Source: Sphingobacterium olei | Lineage (GTDB): Bacteria; Bacteroidota; Bacteroidia; Sphingobacteriales; Sphingobacteriaceae | Assembly (NCBI RefSeq): GCF_005048855.1 | Contig: NZ_SUME01000002.1 | Coordinates: 696,837-760,836 of the forward strand | Direction of reading: 5' to 3' | DNA length: 64,000 nt | Part shown: one piece after another, positions 45,295 to 53,888 of the stretch | How the letters are laid out: each line of letters opens with the position of its first letter | Numbering within the stretch: position 1 is the stretch's first letter | Notes under the pieces: model-generated | Seen by the model: only the letters and a program-made list of their open reading frames with translations | The model's database searches: none | What the model was told of the DNA's origin: nothing | Translations under genes and position numbers: made by a program

Positions 45295-46119
45295 ATGAAA
45301 AAGTTAATCAGTATATTATGTGCCGTGCTATTCGTTCAAGGAATTAATGCACAACAAAAATCTCTGGATAAATTATGGGAATCAACAGATCAATTACCCG
45401 TTCCGGAATCTGTGCTGTTTGTTCCTGAAAAAAAGGAACTATATGTTTCCTTAATTGATGGAGAAGGAACTACAAAGGATGGCAAAGGGGGTGTTGCTAT
45501 TTTAAACCTTGACGGATCGCTGAAGCACGCCGATTGGATTACCGGACTCAATGCACCTAAAGGTTTGGCTCTATATCGCGACCTTCTGTACATTGCAGAT
45601 ATTAGTTCCGTAGTGGTGGTGGATGTTGTCAGCGGAAATATAGTAAATGAAATCGAGATAGCGGAGGCGACATTCTTAAATGATGTTACCGTTGATAAGA
45701 ATGGTGTCGTGTATGTTTCAGATACACGGCAAAATAAGATATTCCAAATCAAGGGATCTAGATATACTTTATATATGGAAGATGTTCCTTCCGTAAATGG
45801 GTTGAAATTTGTAAATGATCATTTATATGCCTTGGCGGGACCGGAGTTATGGAAGATTGATGCCAACAAAAATAAGACCGTACTTGCAACGGGATTTGAG
45901 AAGGGTGGCGATGGGTTAGAACCAGTAGGAAATGGCGACTTTCTGGTTACATGTTGGTCTGGAATTATTTATTATGTGCGGGCAGACGGATCTTTTCAAA
46001 AAATGCTCGATGTGCAAGGTAGTATGAATACAGCAGATTTGGGGTACAATCCAAGCGAGCAAATACTGTATATCCCGACCTTCAATAGCAATAGCGTCGT
46101 CGCATATAAACTTAGATAG
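45295..46119 (+). CDS. Secreted SMP-30/gluconolactonase-like beta-propeller
   Basis: A 274-residue exported protein (signal peptide MKKLISILCAVLFVQGINAQ). The body shows six repeated blades of the SMP-30/NHL type: PVPESVLFVPEKKELYVSLID, GLNAPKGLALYRDLLYIADI, LNDVTVDKNGVVYVSDTRQNKIF, VNGLKFVNDHLYAL, GDGLEPVGNGDFLVTCWSG. A lactonase role on sugar lactones is possible, but metal ligands cannot be placed with confidence. It is divergent from the uxa operon. A TAAATTTG -7 candidate lies at 45208-45215. Confidence 0.75.
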   Translation: MKKLISILCAVLFVQGINAQQKSLDKLWESTDQLPVPESVLFVPEKKELYVSLIDGEGTTKDGKGGVAILNLDGSLKHADWITGLNAPKGLALYRDLLYIADISSVVVVDVVSGNIVNEIEIAEATFLNDVTVDKNGVVYVSDTRQNKIFQIKGSRYTLYMEDVPSVNGLKFVNDHLYALAGPELWKIDANKNKTVLATGFEKGGDGLEPVGNGDFLVTCWSGIIYYVRADGSFQKMLDVQGSMNTADLGYNPSEQILYIPTFNSNSVVAYKLR

Positions 46120-46130
46120 AAGGGATACTA

Positions 46131-46174
46131 ACATAAAAAGGAGCATTATTAGAAAATTATGCTCCTTTTTATGT
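46131..46174 (+). terminator. Terminator between the propeller gene and murF
   Basis: Sixteen-base arms 46131-46146 and 46159-46174 (ACATAAAAAGGAGCAT and its complement) are perfect, giving a strong hairpin with A- and T-rich flanks 12 bases after the propeller gene. Confidence 0.85.
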
Positions 46175-46175
46175 T

Positions 46176-46183
46176 TACTTTTG
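46176..46183 (+). promoter_or_regulatory. -7 element upstream of murF
   Basis: TACTTTTG matches TANNTTTG 20 bp before the murF ATG, immediately downstream of the terminator. No -33 box stands out. Confidence 0.4.
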
Positions 46184-46202
46184 TTTTATCAATTAATAGG
46201 TT

Positions 46203-47498
46203 ATGCAGATCGATCAACTTTACGATATTTATAAGGCGTTTCCCAAAGTCACTACTGATACGCGTAATATAGCGGCAGATAGTATTTTCTTTGCTTTAAA
46301 AGGAGCTAACTTTAATGGAAATGCATTTGCCGATCAGGCGTTGGCAGCGGGAGCAAAATATGTCGTGATAGATGAGGCTCAATATGGTAAAGGCGATCAC
46401 TACATTGTCGTGGAGGATGTGCTTTCCACACTTCAAAATCTGGCAAAGTATCACCGATCACACTTAAATATTCCTGTTATCGGTGTCACCGGAACAAATG
46501 GTAAAACGACAACGAAAGAGCTATTATATGCAGTGCTTTCCCAGCAGTATAAAACGTATTCTACACAGGGTAATCTAAATAATCATATCGGAGTGCCCTT
46601 GACCCTCCTCTCCATAGACAATAGTTACGAAGTCGCTATTGTAGAAATGGGGGCAAATCATGTAGGAGAGATTGCGCTATTAAGTAATATAGCAAGGCCT
46701 ACACATGGTCTTATTACCAACGTAGGAAAGGCTCATTTGGAGGGTTTTGGTTCATTCGCAGGAGTTAAACAGGCGAAAGGGGAGTTATATGATTTTCTTC
46801 AGGAAAATAGCGGCGTTCTTTTTTTGCAAAGCGACAATACCGAATTACTCGAAATGGCGAATGCGAGAACGTTTAATAAAATCGTGCGATATGGTTTTTC
46901 CGATCAAAATAATGTAATTGGAAAGTTGTTGCATGCAAATCCATATCTTTCCATTAGCTGGAAGATAAAAGATACAACCCCCATTTATGAGGTATCTACA
47001 AGCCTGACAGGAGCGTATAATATCGAAAACTTCTTGGCCGCTATTGCAGTCGGATTACATTTTAAAGTGGGCCCTATCCCTATCAATAGGGGTATTGAAG
47101 AATATGTCCCGAAAAATAATCGTTCGCAGATTACAAAAACAGCAAAGAATACCATTATTGCGGATTTTTATAATGCGAATGCAAGCAGTATGTCGGCGGC
47201 TTTGGATAACATGAAGGTGCTGGATGCAGATCGGAAAGTGGTGATTTTGGGCGATATGTTTGAAATGGGTGAGGACGCCTATGTCGAACATAAAAAAATT
47301 ATCGCACTGGCGAAGTCCTTGCGTCTGGATCGATTAATCTTTGTAGGAGAAGAATTCTATGCACAGAGGGAATCCGGAGGCGAATACTATCGAACCACGG
47401 AGGAAGCTAAATCAGCAATTTCAACGATTTCGGATAGTTTTGTCTTACTAAAGGCATCTAGGGGGATGGCATTTGAAAAACTATTGGAACAACTTTAA
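46203..47498 (+). CDS. murF: UDP-N-acetylmuramoyl-tripeptide--D-alanyl-D-alanine ligase
   Basis: A 431-residue Mur ligase that adds D-Ala-D-Ala to the UDP-MurNAc-tripeptide. The ATP loop is VIGVTGTNGKTTTKELLYAVL; the substrate and metal region includes STQGNLNNHIGVPLTLL, VEMGANHVGEIALLSNIARP and TNVGKAHLEGFGS; and the C-terminal domain has IADFYNANASSMSAALDNM and GDMFEMGEDA. Length is normal. It lies outside any mur cluster here and overlaps the convergent TRIC gene by four bases at their ends. Confidence 0.96.
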   Translation: MQIDQLYDIYKAFPKVTTDTRNIAADSIFFALKGANFNGNAFADQALAAGAKYVVIDEAQYGKGDHYIVVEDVLSTLQNLAKYHRSHLNIPVIGVTGTNGKTTTKELLYAVLSQQYKTYSTQGNLNNHIGVPLTLLSIDNSYEVAIVEMGANHVGEIALLSNIARPTHGLITNVGKAHLEGFGSFAGVKQAKGELYDFLQENSGVLFLQSDNTELLEMANARTFNKIVRYGFSDQNNVIGKLLHANPYLSISWKIKDTTPIYEVSTSLTGAYNIENFLAAIAVGLHFKVGPIPINRGIEEYVPKNNRSQITKTAKNTIIADFYNANASSMSAALDNMKVLDADRKVVILGDMFEMGEDAYVEHKKIIALAKSLRLDRLIFVGEEFYAQRESGGEYYRTTEEAKSAISTISDSFVLLKASRGMAFEKLLEQL

Positions 47499-48115
47499 GC
47501 GTCTTTTTTTTCTGTAGGGTTGACTGTCGGTAACGACAAATTGAACTTAACAGATAATATGCGAATCAGAAATACGAGTGCTGCACTTAAGAAGGCATTC
47601 GTACCATTATCCACATGAAAGTTATTCAATACAACAAATAGCATTGCCCCGGATAAACATGCTGTGGCATAAATCTCTTTCCGCAATATTAATGGTGTCA
47701 CATTCATTAATACATCACGTATCACCCCACCCATGGATGCAGAAAACATACCTAACATAATTGCCGCAATATCACTGCTACCATAAGATAATGACTTTTG
47801 AACACCCACCACGGTAAAGAAGCCGATACCGATTGCATCAAATAAGGATAGGGTACGCGCCCATTTGTCCAACTGTTTGTTGGCTATAATTGAAATAAAT
47901 ACGCCTATGAATATAGCGATTAAGTAATTTCCATCTTCCACCCAAACGGGTCTGATATTTAGAAATATATCACGCAAAGATCCTCCGCCAATAGCCGTCA
48001 CAAATCCGGTAAAAGTAGCGCCGAAAATATCAATGTTATTGCGATTGGCTGCCATAGCTCCTGAGATGGCAAAAACCATTGTACCTAAAAGATCGCTATA
48101 ATATATAAAGTCCAT
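47495..48115 (-). CDS. Trimeric intracellular cation channel (TRIC/UPF0126) family protein
   Basis: A 206-residue inner-membrane protein with seven hydrophobic helices in two similar halves. The glycine-rich motif appears once per half: FVTAIGGGSLRDIFLN and GMFSASMGGVIRDVLMN. Prokaryotic TRIC channels conduct monovalent cations. The C-terminus has a short polar tail (NPTEKKDA). It is convergent with murF. The physiological ion is not known. Confidence 0.9.
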   Translation of the reverse strand: MDFIYYSDLLGTMVFAISGAMAANRNNIDIFGATFTGFVTAIGGGSLRDIFLNIRPVWVEDGNYLIAIFIGVFISIIANKQLDKWARTLSLFDAIGIGFFTVVGVQKSLSYGSSDIAAIMLGMFSASMGGVIRDVLMNVTPLILRKEIYATACLSGAMLFVVLNNFHVDNGTNAFLSAALVFLIRILSVKFNLSLPTVNPTEKKDA

Positions 48116-48154
48116 GTGTTAACGAAGTATGCTTAAACACAATAATACGTAAAA

Positions 48155-48196
48155 AACCTTCATATTTTACCAATAATACAGGTAAATATGAAGGTT
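48155..48196 (-). terminator. Terminator of the blaI-blaR1-like operon
   Basis: AACCTTCATATTTTACC (48155-48171) and GGTAAATATGAAGGTT (48181-48196) pair with one bulged base. On the minus strand the stem is followed by T6. It lies 47 bases beyond the M56 gene. Confidence 0.8.
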
Positions 48197-48242
48197 CTTG
48201 AAGGGCAGTGATATGAACACTTTCAGAAAAAATGGTGTAGCC

Positions 48243-49991
48243 TTATTTTTCTTTTGACTTTCGTAAGGTCTCCAACTCTTGTTGATATTTTTTGTGGATT
48301 TCTTGATATTCCGGAGCATTATATGTTTCCGTTATCTTATTTATTTTATCCTTGAATTCTGGCGATTCGTAATATGTTGCAATGTTTTTCGCATTGATTT
48401 CTATTTTAGCTATTTTCTCTTTGAATTCTGGCGATTCAACGTATTTTTCGATGTCCTTGGCGCTGGATTCTATCTTCGCGATCTTTTGTTTAAATTCTGG
48501 GGACTCAAAGTATTTTTCTATTTTTCTAGCTTCCAATTCTATTTTGGCTATTTTTCCCTGAAATTCTGGCGAATTAAAATACTTCTCGATATCTTTTGCA
48601 TTTGCCTCTATTTTCGAAATCTTCTCTTTAAATTCCGGCGATTCGAAGTACTTTTCGACCTCCTTGGCATTGGCTTCTATCTTTGCTATTTTGGCCTTGA
48701 ATTCCGGCGAATTGTGATATTGTTCGATTTCTTTTGCGCTCGCCTCTATTTTTGAAATCTTTGCGTTAAATTCCGCATCGTCAAACAATGCTTTTACACT
48801 GTCGGATCTGTTGTCCGAGTGTTGAATTACGGTTGTTCCCGTTGAAGTACTACGAACTATAGGAGTCGTTATCGATTCAACTGATGTTGTATCGCAATCT
48901 GCTCTTCCTGTCAACACTTCCCGTATTTCTGTTTCATTGTTTATTTCGGTTAGCGTTTCTTCCGCAGTTTTTTTATTTTTTGTAAGATCATTTTTATTTC
49001 TGTCCGGTGCAATCCAGGCAACAGTAATAAAGGTAAATAAGGTCAATGCAATTGCAAAGAGCTGTTGCTTTACATTGGGATAATTTCGTTCCATATTCGT
49101 TATTCTTTTTATACGTTTTAATAAATAGTGTGTATTTCCTGTGGCTGCCATAGACATAGAAGGAGCTTTTTCGATGCGGAGGGTTTCGATATGTAACAAC
49201 GCTTTAGCATAGGCAAGAGGTGTCTTAGTCGAACGGACGACCAAATCATCGCATGCGTGTTCACGCTCGATATGCATAAACCTTGAAGTAAGCCATATAA
49301 ACGGGTTAAAAAATAGCATCGTTTCGATACATACTTTAACGAGGTTAATTAAGTAGTCATTTCGGCGGATATGAGCCAGTTCATGTAATAATATAGCTTC
49401 CACCTGTTCCGTGTCAAGATGGTTTATCAGGGCAACTGGAAATAACACGACGGGTTTGAAATAACCGATCGCCAATGGCACGCTTACGCGTGTCGAAAGA
49501 TAGAAACCTATCGATTTAGAAATGTTCAATTTTCGCAAGGCGTTTTGAAATAGGATTGACCACTCGGCAGGGACAGGCTGAATATCACGATTGCGGATGT
49601 TTTTGAGCCTAAGATAGCCTTTCAGTAGAAACGCGGTCTGACATAATATTCCCAACAGGTATATCGATACGATAAAAGGGAAAACATTTTCCGTTGCGAA
49701 TTGTCCTTTTTGAAATTCTTTTATAAGCAGAACATAATCCTGTTCATTAAATTTAACACCTGGATTGGTTTGTGCAACCGGCAGGGAGAATGTAGAAGCA
49801 ACCGTGAATATAAAAGCTGCCAACGTTAACAATAATGTTCCGAAGGCGATATTATGTTTTATTCTGGGACTCGCCTTAGGCATAAGTGTAAATAGGCCAA
49901 CCAATATGATATATAGTATTGCACCTTGCCAGAGGGAGTGCACGATGCTCCATCCGAGGGCTTTAATTAGATTTTGAACGATAGCTTCCAT
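48243..49991 (-). CDS. M56 family BlaR1-like membrane metalloprotease with tandem-repeat C-terminus
   Basis: A 582-residue membrane protease/sensor. Hydrophobic helices lie near residues 20-37, 49-69, 105-125 and 310-327. The gluzincin site HELAHIRR (His203, Glu204, His207) and the downstream third ligand in REHACDDLVV are intact and cytosolic. The beta-lactam-binding domain of true BlaR1 is missing. Instead, after the last helix, about 255 residues are polar and contain six tandem 23-residue repeats plus a partial seventh (407-565) with the pattern SPEFKxKIxKIExxAKxIEKYxE. The gene follows blaI by six bases, so it probably cleaves that repressor on receiving an envelope signal. Confidence 0.92.
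   Translation of the reverse strand: MEAIVQNLIKALGWSIVHSLWQGAILYIILVGLFTLMPKASPRIKHNIAFGTLLLTLAAFIFTVASTFSLPVAQTNPGVKFNEQDYVLLIKEFQKGQFATENVFPFIVSIYLLGILCQTAFLLKGYLRLKNIRNRDIQPVPAEWSILFQNALRKLNISKSIGFYLSTRVSVPLAIGYFKPVVLFPVALINHLDTEQVEAILLHELAHIRRNDYLINLVKVCIETMLFFNPFIWLTSRFMHIEREHACDDLVVRSTKTPLAYAKALLHIETLRIEKAPSMSMAATGNTHYLLKRIKRITNMERNYPNVKQQLFAIALTLFTFITVAWIAPDRNKNDLTKNKKTAEETLTEINNETEIREVLTGRADCDTTSVESITTPIVRSTSTGTTVIQHSDNRSDSVKALFDDAEFNAKISKIEASAKEIEQYHNSPEFKAKIAKIEANAKEVEKYFESPEFKEKISKIEANAKDIEKYFNSPEFQGKIAKIELEARKIEKYFESPEFKQKIAKIESSAKDIEKYVESPEFKEKIAKIEINAKNIATYYESPEFKDKINKITETYNAPEYQEIHKKYQQELETLRKSKEK
48360..48773 (-). repeat. Six tandem 69-bp repeats inside the M56 gene
   Basis: Six in-frame 69-bp units encode 23-residue repeats at residues 407-544. 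Each begins EF and ends SP and contains KIxKIExxA. A partial seventh follows to about 48303. Units differ at about a quarter of residues, so they are old enough to have diverged. The pattern is predicted to be helical and possibly coiled coil. Confidence 0.9.
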
Positions 49992-49997
49992 GATTTT

Positions 49998-50372
49998 TTA
50001 TTTTTCAAGTTTTTCAAGGTATTCTTTTATTAAATCAATTTCTTCCCTACTCGCACTTTTATTTCCCAATGCCTGCATGACTAACCGCGCTGTAGATCCA
50101 TTGTAAACGGTATCTATCATTTTGTTTAGAAAATGTTGCTGCGTATGCTCTTTATTCAGTAAAGCTTTATAGATGTGCGTCTTTGCAGACGTATTTCTAT
50201 CTACCATCCCTTTTTCGTGCATGATTTGCATGATTTTGAGAATGGTGGTATATCCGATGTCTTTTTTATTCAGCTCTTCGAATACTTCACGGACAGTGCA
50301 CTCCCCTTTTTTCCAAAGGACCTGCAAAATTTCCATTTCACCTTCTGTAGGCTTAATTAAATGCTCACTCAT
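49998..50372 (-). CDS. blaI: BlaI/MecI/CopY family transcriptional repressor
   Basis: A 124-residue winged-helix repressor. The DNA-binding domain is LIKPTEGEMEILQVLWKKGECTVREVFEELNKKDIGYTTILKIMQIMHEKGMVDRN, and the C-terminal helices form the dimer. ATG at 50372 is chosen because it begins the conserved domain and lies after both operators and the promoter; an upstream in-frame start would place an operator in the coding sequence. It is the first gene of the operon with the M56 protease. No beta-lactamase is adjacent, so a penicillin link is not shown. Confidence 0.93.
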   Translation of the reverse strand: MSEHLIKPTEGEMEILQVLWKKGECTVREVFEELNKKDIGYTTILKIMQIMHEKGMVDRNTSAKTHIYKALLNKEHTQQHFLNKMIDTVYNGSTARLVMQALGNKSASREEIDLIKEYLEKLEK

Positions 50373-50378
50373 ATCTTC

Positions 50379-50394
50379 TACGAATTGTTTCGTA
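50379..50394 (-). promoter_or_regulatory. blaI operator, proximal copy
   Basis: TACGAA-TTGT-TTCGTA is a perfect 6-4-6 inverted repeat that covers the predicted transcription start and ends seven bases before the blaI start codon. The same repeat with a different spacer occurs 24 bp upstream. Confidence 0.75.
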
Positions 50395-50396
50395 AT

Positions 50397-50426
50397 CAAA
50401 TGTACGAAGTAATTCGTAGAAACAAA
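50397..50426 (-). promoter_or_regulatory. blaI promoter
   Basis: On the minus strand TTTG (50426-50423), an 18-bp spacer and TACATTTG (50404-50397) give a full -33/-7 promoter. The distal operator lies in the spacer and overlaps the TA of the -7 box. Confidence 0.75.
50403..50418 (-). promoter_or_regulatory. blaI operator, distal copy
   Basis: TACGAA-GTAA-TTCGTA is the second perfect inverted repeat. It sits between the -33 and -7 boxes, so BlaI bound here would block RNA polymerase. The two copies are 24 bp apart centre to centre, close to two helical turns. Confidence 0.75.
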
Positions 50427-50532
50427 ATAAAAAGTTAAATTTTTTCTAATTTTGAGATAGTTGTTAACAGTTTTCTTTTGTTTTAGATATTTAAGCGTAC
50501 ATATTATATTTGCTGCATGTTATGAAACGATA

Positions 50533-52374
50533 TTAGTTAAGCCTGTTTAGCCTGAATTTCTGAGCATTCGAACCGTTGGCATTCCATATTTTTAAGCTAG
50601 TTCCATTGTTTGTCGACATATCGTTTACATCCAATATTAGGGTCGGCGCATTTCGGGGAGATAGTGTATAGCTACCTTTTCCATCGGCTGCTAAGGACCA
50701 TTTTTGATTATTTCCTCCATGTAAGCTATACATCTTTATCAATGTGCCGGCGGTCGAACTGCCATTCTCTACATCTATAACCTTGCTCGTGTCTGCCATA
50801 GATTTAAATATATACGATCCATCGGTTGTTTTACGAGCCAGCCATTTCTGGTTGTTTCCTCCTCCATTGTTGGTCCACAATGTAATTGCAGTCCCGTTTA
50901 CAGGGTAATGGCTATTACAGTCTACCACACTGCTGTTGTTCAGTTTAGTTATAATATGATATATACCTCCGTCGATAATATTTCCTTCCGCGGCATTTAA
51001 ATCGGTTAGCAGGGTATAATCCTGTGGCGGATTTGGAAGATTTAAGCCTGCGATTTCCGTATAGATGGATTCATCATATTTGAAGCCCCATTTACGGAAG
51101 AAAGCAGTAAGATTGTATCCGGATATGGTACAGGCTTTTACCATAAAGAAACGTTGTCGCGCCACGTCGTTCATATTGTCGGCAAGCACGCTGTGTTCTC
51201 TACTTTGGCGATGGAGCTGGATGAAGAAATCATCCCCAAAAGCGAGCCATAGTTGGTGGAACATATACAATTGTCCAAACGCGCCAACGTTTTCAAAGTT
51301 GCGGGAAGATTCGTTTACAGCGAAGAAAGGTAAAATTACATTGTTATATACATTGTCCACAATAAGGCGTCTTTGATTGACAGGAATATTCATTGCGCGT
51401 TCTGCTGCCAATGTATACACATTCACTGTAGTCTCCCCCATGGATCCCCATTTCCATGTCTGCTGTTGAAACATATGCCCAATCTCATGCCATGGTCCCC
51501 ATCCCTCTAGCGCAATCAATGGCGTGAATGCGTATTGGGCTGCGTTTACATGATAGGCTGTTCGGTAATTAACGGCCGACATCCATAGGTCATTTAGATC
51601 AGACTCTACAAATAAAACCCGCTTGTGCGCACTTGGGGTATGGAGTGGTATGGAGCCGTCTAATCCGTGTATATAATCGTAGGTGTTGGAGATTAAATCT
51701 CCATTCGAGACAACTAGGTTGTTGTCTTGATTATAGGTATTGAGTGCACGATCACGCGTAAATACCATTAAGCTTCTTGCGCCCACCATCAATACCTCCG
51801 GTACATTTTGATAAGTCTGTAGTTGATTATACCAGTCGGTGTTATTCGTCTCATCACGAAGAAAAACAGCATGCTTTACATGACCATTTGTAAACGTTAT
51901 CTTGGCTTTTGAAGTGGGATTGCTGTTCGTATATCTCACCCAGATAATTCCTCCCACATTATCCACATTGATAGTATTGTTTCCTACAGCAAGATGAAAC
52001 TCCTGTGGATTCCAGCGTTGTGTGGTACGTGAGTAAGTCCCGATCAACAACGTGGGCCTGTTATTACCTTGCGTTAGTTCTAGATTCACCGTGAGTGTAC
52101 TGTTTGGAAGCGCATAGAATCCGGTAGGTTCGTGATCTGTCATTGGATAGCCTACCTGCAGTCTTTTCCTTTCTGTATTTGCATCCACTATTTCAGTGAA
52201 ATTTTGGGTGTTTTGACCAATTTGTGCACTCGTGATTGCCATGGGATTGGTGGTCGCAAGTTTTTCAGCGGTGGCGATGGGATTGAGTGATTTCAGGTTT
52301 TCTTTTTTACTGCAAGACAAGAAAAAGGCCAGTAGTAACCAACCAGACATAAGTGCAAATGATTTGCTTTTCAT
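50533..52374 (-). CDS. M60 family (enhancin/mucinase-like) metalloprotease with ricin-type lectin domain, lipoprotein
   Basis: A 613-residue surface lipoprotein (lipobox FFLSC, Cys 21). Residues 60-170 form an N-terminal beta domain of the kind that precedes M60 peptidases (GYPMTDHEPTGFYALPNSTLTV). The catalytic gluzincin motif is HEIGH (296-300) with Glu314 as probable third ligand. The C-terminus from about 473 is a ricin B-like beta-trefoil with three NNQKW/NAQKF blocks. M60 enzymes cut mucins and other glycoproteins, and the lectin would target glycan. It is alone, followed by a TetR gene and a sulfatase. Confidence 0.9.
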   Translation of the reverse strand: MKSKSFALMSGWLLLAFFLSCSKKENLKSLNPIATAEKLATTNPMAITSAQIGQNTQNFTEIVDANTERKRLQVGYPMTDHEPTGFYALPNSTLTVNLELTQGNNRPTLLIGTYSRTTQRWNPQEFHLAVGNNTINVDNVGGIIWVRYTNSNPTSKAKITFTNGHVKHAVFLRDETNNTDWYNQLQTYQNVPEVLMVGARSLMVFTRDRALNTYNQDNNLVVSNGDLISNTYDYIHGLDGSIPLHTPSAHKRVLFVESDLNDLWMSAVNYRTAYHVNAAQYAFTPLIALEGWGPWHEIGHMFQQQTWKWGSMGETTVNVYTLAAERAMNIPVNQRRLIVDNVYNNVILPFFAVNESSRNFENVGAFGQLYMFHQLWLAFGDDFFIQLHRQSREHSVLADNMNDVARQRFFMVKACTISGYNLTAFFRKWGFKYDESIYTEIAGLNLPNPPQDYTLLTDLNAAEGNIIDGGIYHIITKLNNSSVVDCNSHYPVNGTAITLWTNNGGGNNQKWLARKTTDGSYIFKSMADTSKVIDVENGSSTAGTLIKMYSLHGGNNQKWSLAADGKGSYTLSPRNAPTLILDVNDMSTNNGTSLKIWNANGSNAQKFRLNRLN

Positions 52375-52420
52375 AACTTTTTAATTATAAATTGTTTATA
52401 GTTAGATTTAAATTAAAAAA

Positions 52421-52438
52421 AATGCCGGAGCCGGCATT
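52421..52438 (-). terminator. Terminator of the TetR-type gene
   Basis: AATGCCGG-AG-CCGGCATT is a perfect 8-bp hairpin, and the minus strand continues into T8. It lies between the TetR gene (ending at 52566) and the M60 gene start. Confidence 0.75.
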
Positions 52439-52565
52439 AAAAAGAATATACTAGCCAAGGGGTTGGCATAGAATATCCTTTTTTTGAATGCAGTATATCG
52501 TTTGCGTAAAAAAACTAAGCAACAGGTGTTTGTAACAAAAATGTGAAGAAAGGGGGCTTTTTTAT

Positions 52566-53156
52566 TTATTTCAAATGTTTGATTAATCTCCTCATTGTGT
52601 TGACTACTCTATTTCTGTCGGATTTTTTGTTTACATCAATCCCATAGAAAGTGTTTCCTTTCTCCGAAGAACGTATAGAAAGATAATGCAATCCACCGAC
52701 GACCAATGCCAATAGCGGAGGCACGTCAGAGCTGAAATCCTGTTGGTTGACAAATTCATCAACTATCTTGTTTGTATTGTCATGCCTCTCTTGAGCAATT
52801 TCTTTCAATGTTTCATTCTCTTCACTTAGCTCCCATATCAATAAGCGCTTCAGTAGATCATTTTCATAGATAGAGGCAAATTGATTGGTCAATATGTGCT
52901 TAACAGTTTCTTTGTCCATTTCTTCGGAAATCTCCGTTTTAGATTCCCAAAAGTCCTGTCTTCTTAGGAACTCGGTCTGCAGTCCGTTTAGATCTCCAAA
53001 ATGGAAGTAAATCAGTTTTTTATCTACATTTGCAGCTTTACAGATAGGAACCACTTTTAATTCCGTAAATCCTTTATCCGTAAGTACTTTTTCTACTGCG
53101 TTTAATAATTTCGATTTAGTGATTAAAGATCTCTTCGTTTTTTTATTTTCAGTCAT
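52566..53156 (-). CDS. TetR family transcriptional regulator
   Basis: A 196-residue TetR-type repressor. The N-terminal helix-turn-helix is KLLNAVEKVLTDKGFTELKVVPICKAANVDKKLIYFHFGDLNGLQTEFL, where LIYFHFGD stands for the usual LYYHFxx signature. The ligand domain is helical and short, with a basic C-terminus (RVVNTMRRLIKHLK). It is monocistronic. A candidate target is the 16-bp palindrome upstream of the ECF41 gene, because an ACAAACG half-site also occurs 46 bp before this gene. The ligand is unknown. Confidence 0.85.
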   Translation of the reverse strand: MTENKKTKRSLITKSKLLNAVEKVLTDKGFTELKVVPICKAANVDKKLIYFHFGDLNGLQTEFLRRQDFWESKTEISEEMDKETVKHILTNQFASIYENDLLKRLLIWELSEENETLKEIAQERHDNTNKIVDEFVNQQDFSSDVPPLLALVVGGLHYLSIRSSEKGNTFYGIDVNKKSDRNRVVNTMRRLIKHLK

Positions 53157-53888
53157 ATCGTAACTCCGTTATATGGTAAGAATTATTAAATTTTCCATTT
53201 GCGTTTGTATACGAGCAAATGAATCTTTTATGATTAAGTAAATAGTTTAAGACGTGTATTAATCCTGATTTCTGGAATATGTTAAAATTGGCTAAAGCCA
53301 GAACAATTTCTGTGGATACGCGAAACTTGAGGATTTAACATATTGACGAATAGTCTCTGATTAGTATAGTTCATAACGCATTTTATTGTTTATATTTTCT
53401 AAAATAGGTAATTTTTATTTGCTTTCAAAAGCGTTTGAAACATTTTTGGCAAATTGTTTTGAAATGAACAGTGAGCGGAAGCGGTTGCTCGTGAGAATTT
53501 GAATTATAGACTGAGAACGATATTCTAATTTTTTTTAGAGCGATATGCGATAAATTGATTTGTAAATATTTGATTATTAAACTTTTAATTTTTTGTCTAT
53601 CTGTGACTTTGTGTATTTCAAAATTGTTAACGCACGACGGGTGGTTAGCTATTTTAAAAATTTCTTTCCGAATTTTTTTTCTTCGTTTAATTCTACAGAG
53701 ATAATTTCAAGTGTAGTCGGTTTGGGAGCCAATATTTTATAGATAGGAACATTGAATTTTCTCTTTGATGAGGTACCCAAGTTGGGTTTACTTGCTACGA
53801 ATCTCCCGTTTTAACGAAGCTTTAGCTCTAGAGCATTTTAACTCAGGCTAAAGATTAAGATATTTTTTAACTAAGTATAACCATACTA
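53157..53888. other. 732-bp gap with no gene seen
   Basis: I find no convincing reading frame or RNA gene here. Visible structures are a 7-bp inverted repeat CATTTGC...GCAAATG with a 12-bp spacer at 53196-53221 close to the TetR gene, TGGCT-AA-AGCCA at 53289-53300, and ACCCAA-G-TTGGGT near 53777. The longest ATG frame I noticed is about 27 codons near 53769 and looks incidental. The region is AT-rich and may hold decayed sequence. Confidence 0.6.

Noticed and set aside
48303..48773. Regular 69-bp repeats that could be mistaken for a CRISPR array
   Set aside because: They are in frame within the M56 gene, lack unique spacers and encode similar 23-residue units.
49998..50372. BlaI and BlaR1-like genes as a beta-lactam resistance locus
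   Set aside because: No beta-lactamase or penicillin-binding gene is adjacent, and the sensor lacks a penicillin-binding domain.
50477..50512. TTTG and TATATTTG on the plus strand as an antisense promoter into the M60 gene
   Set aside because: The 24-bp spacer is long, the following frame stops after a few codons, and nothing else supports a transcript.
53769..53852. A 27-codon ATG frame in the gap before the sulfatase gene
   Set aside because: It is short, has no start signal or family resemblance, and the surrounding sequence looks non-coding.
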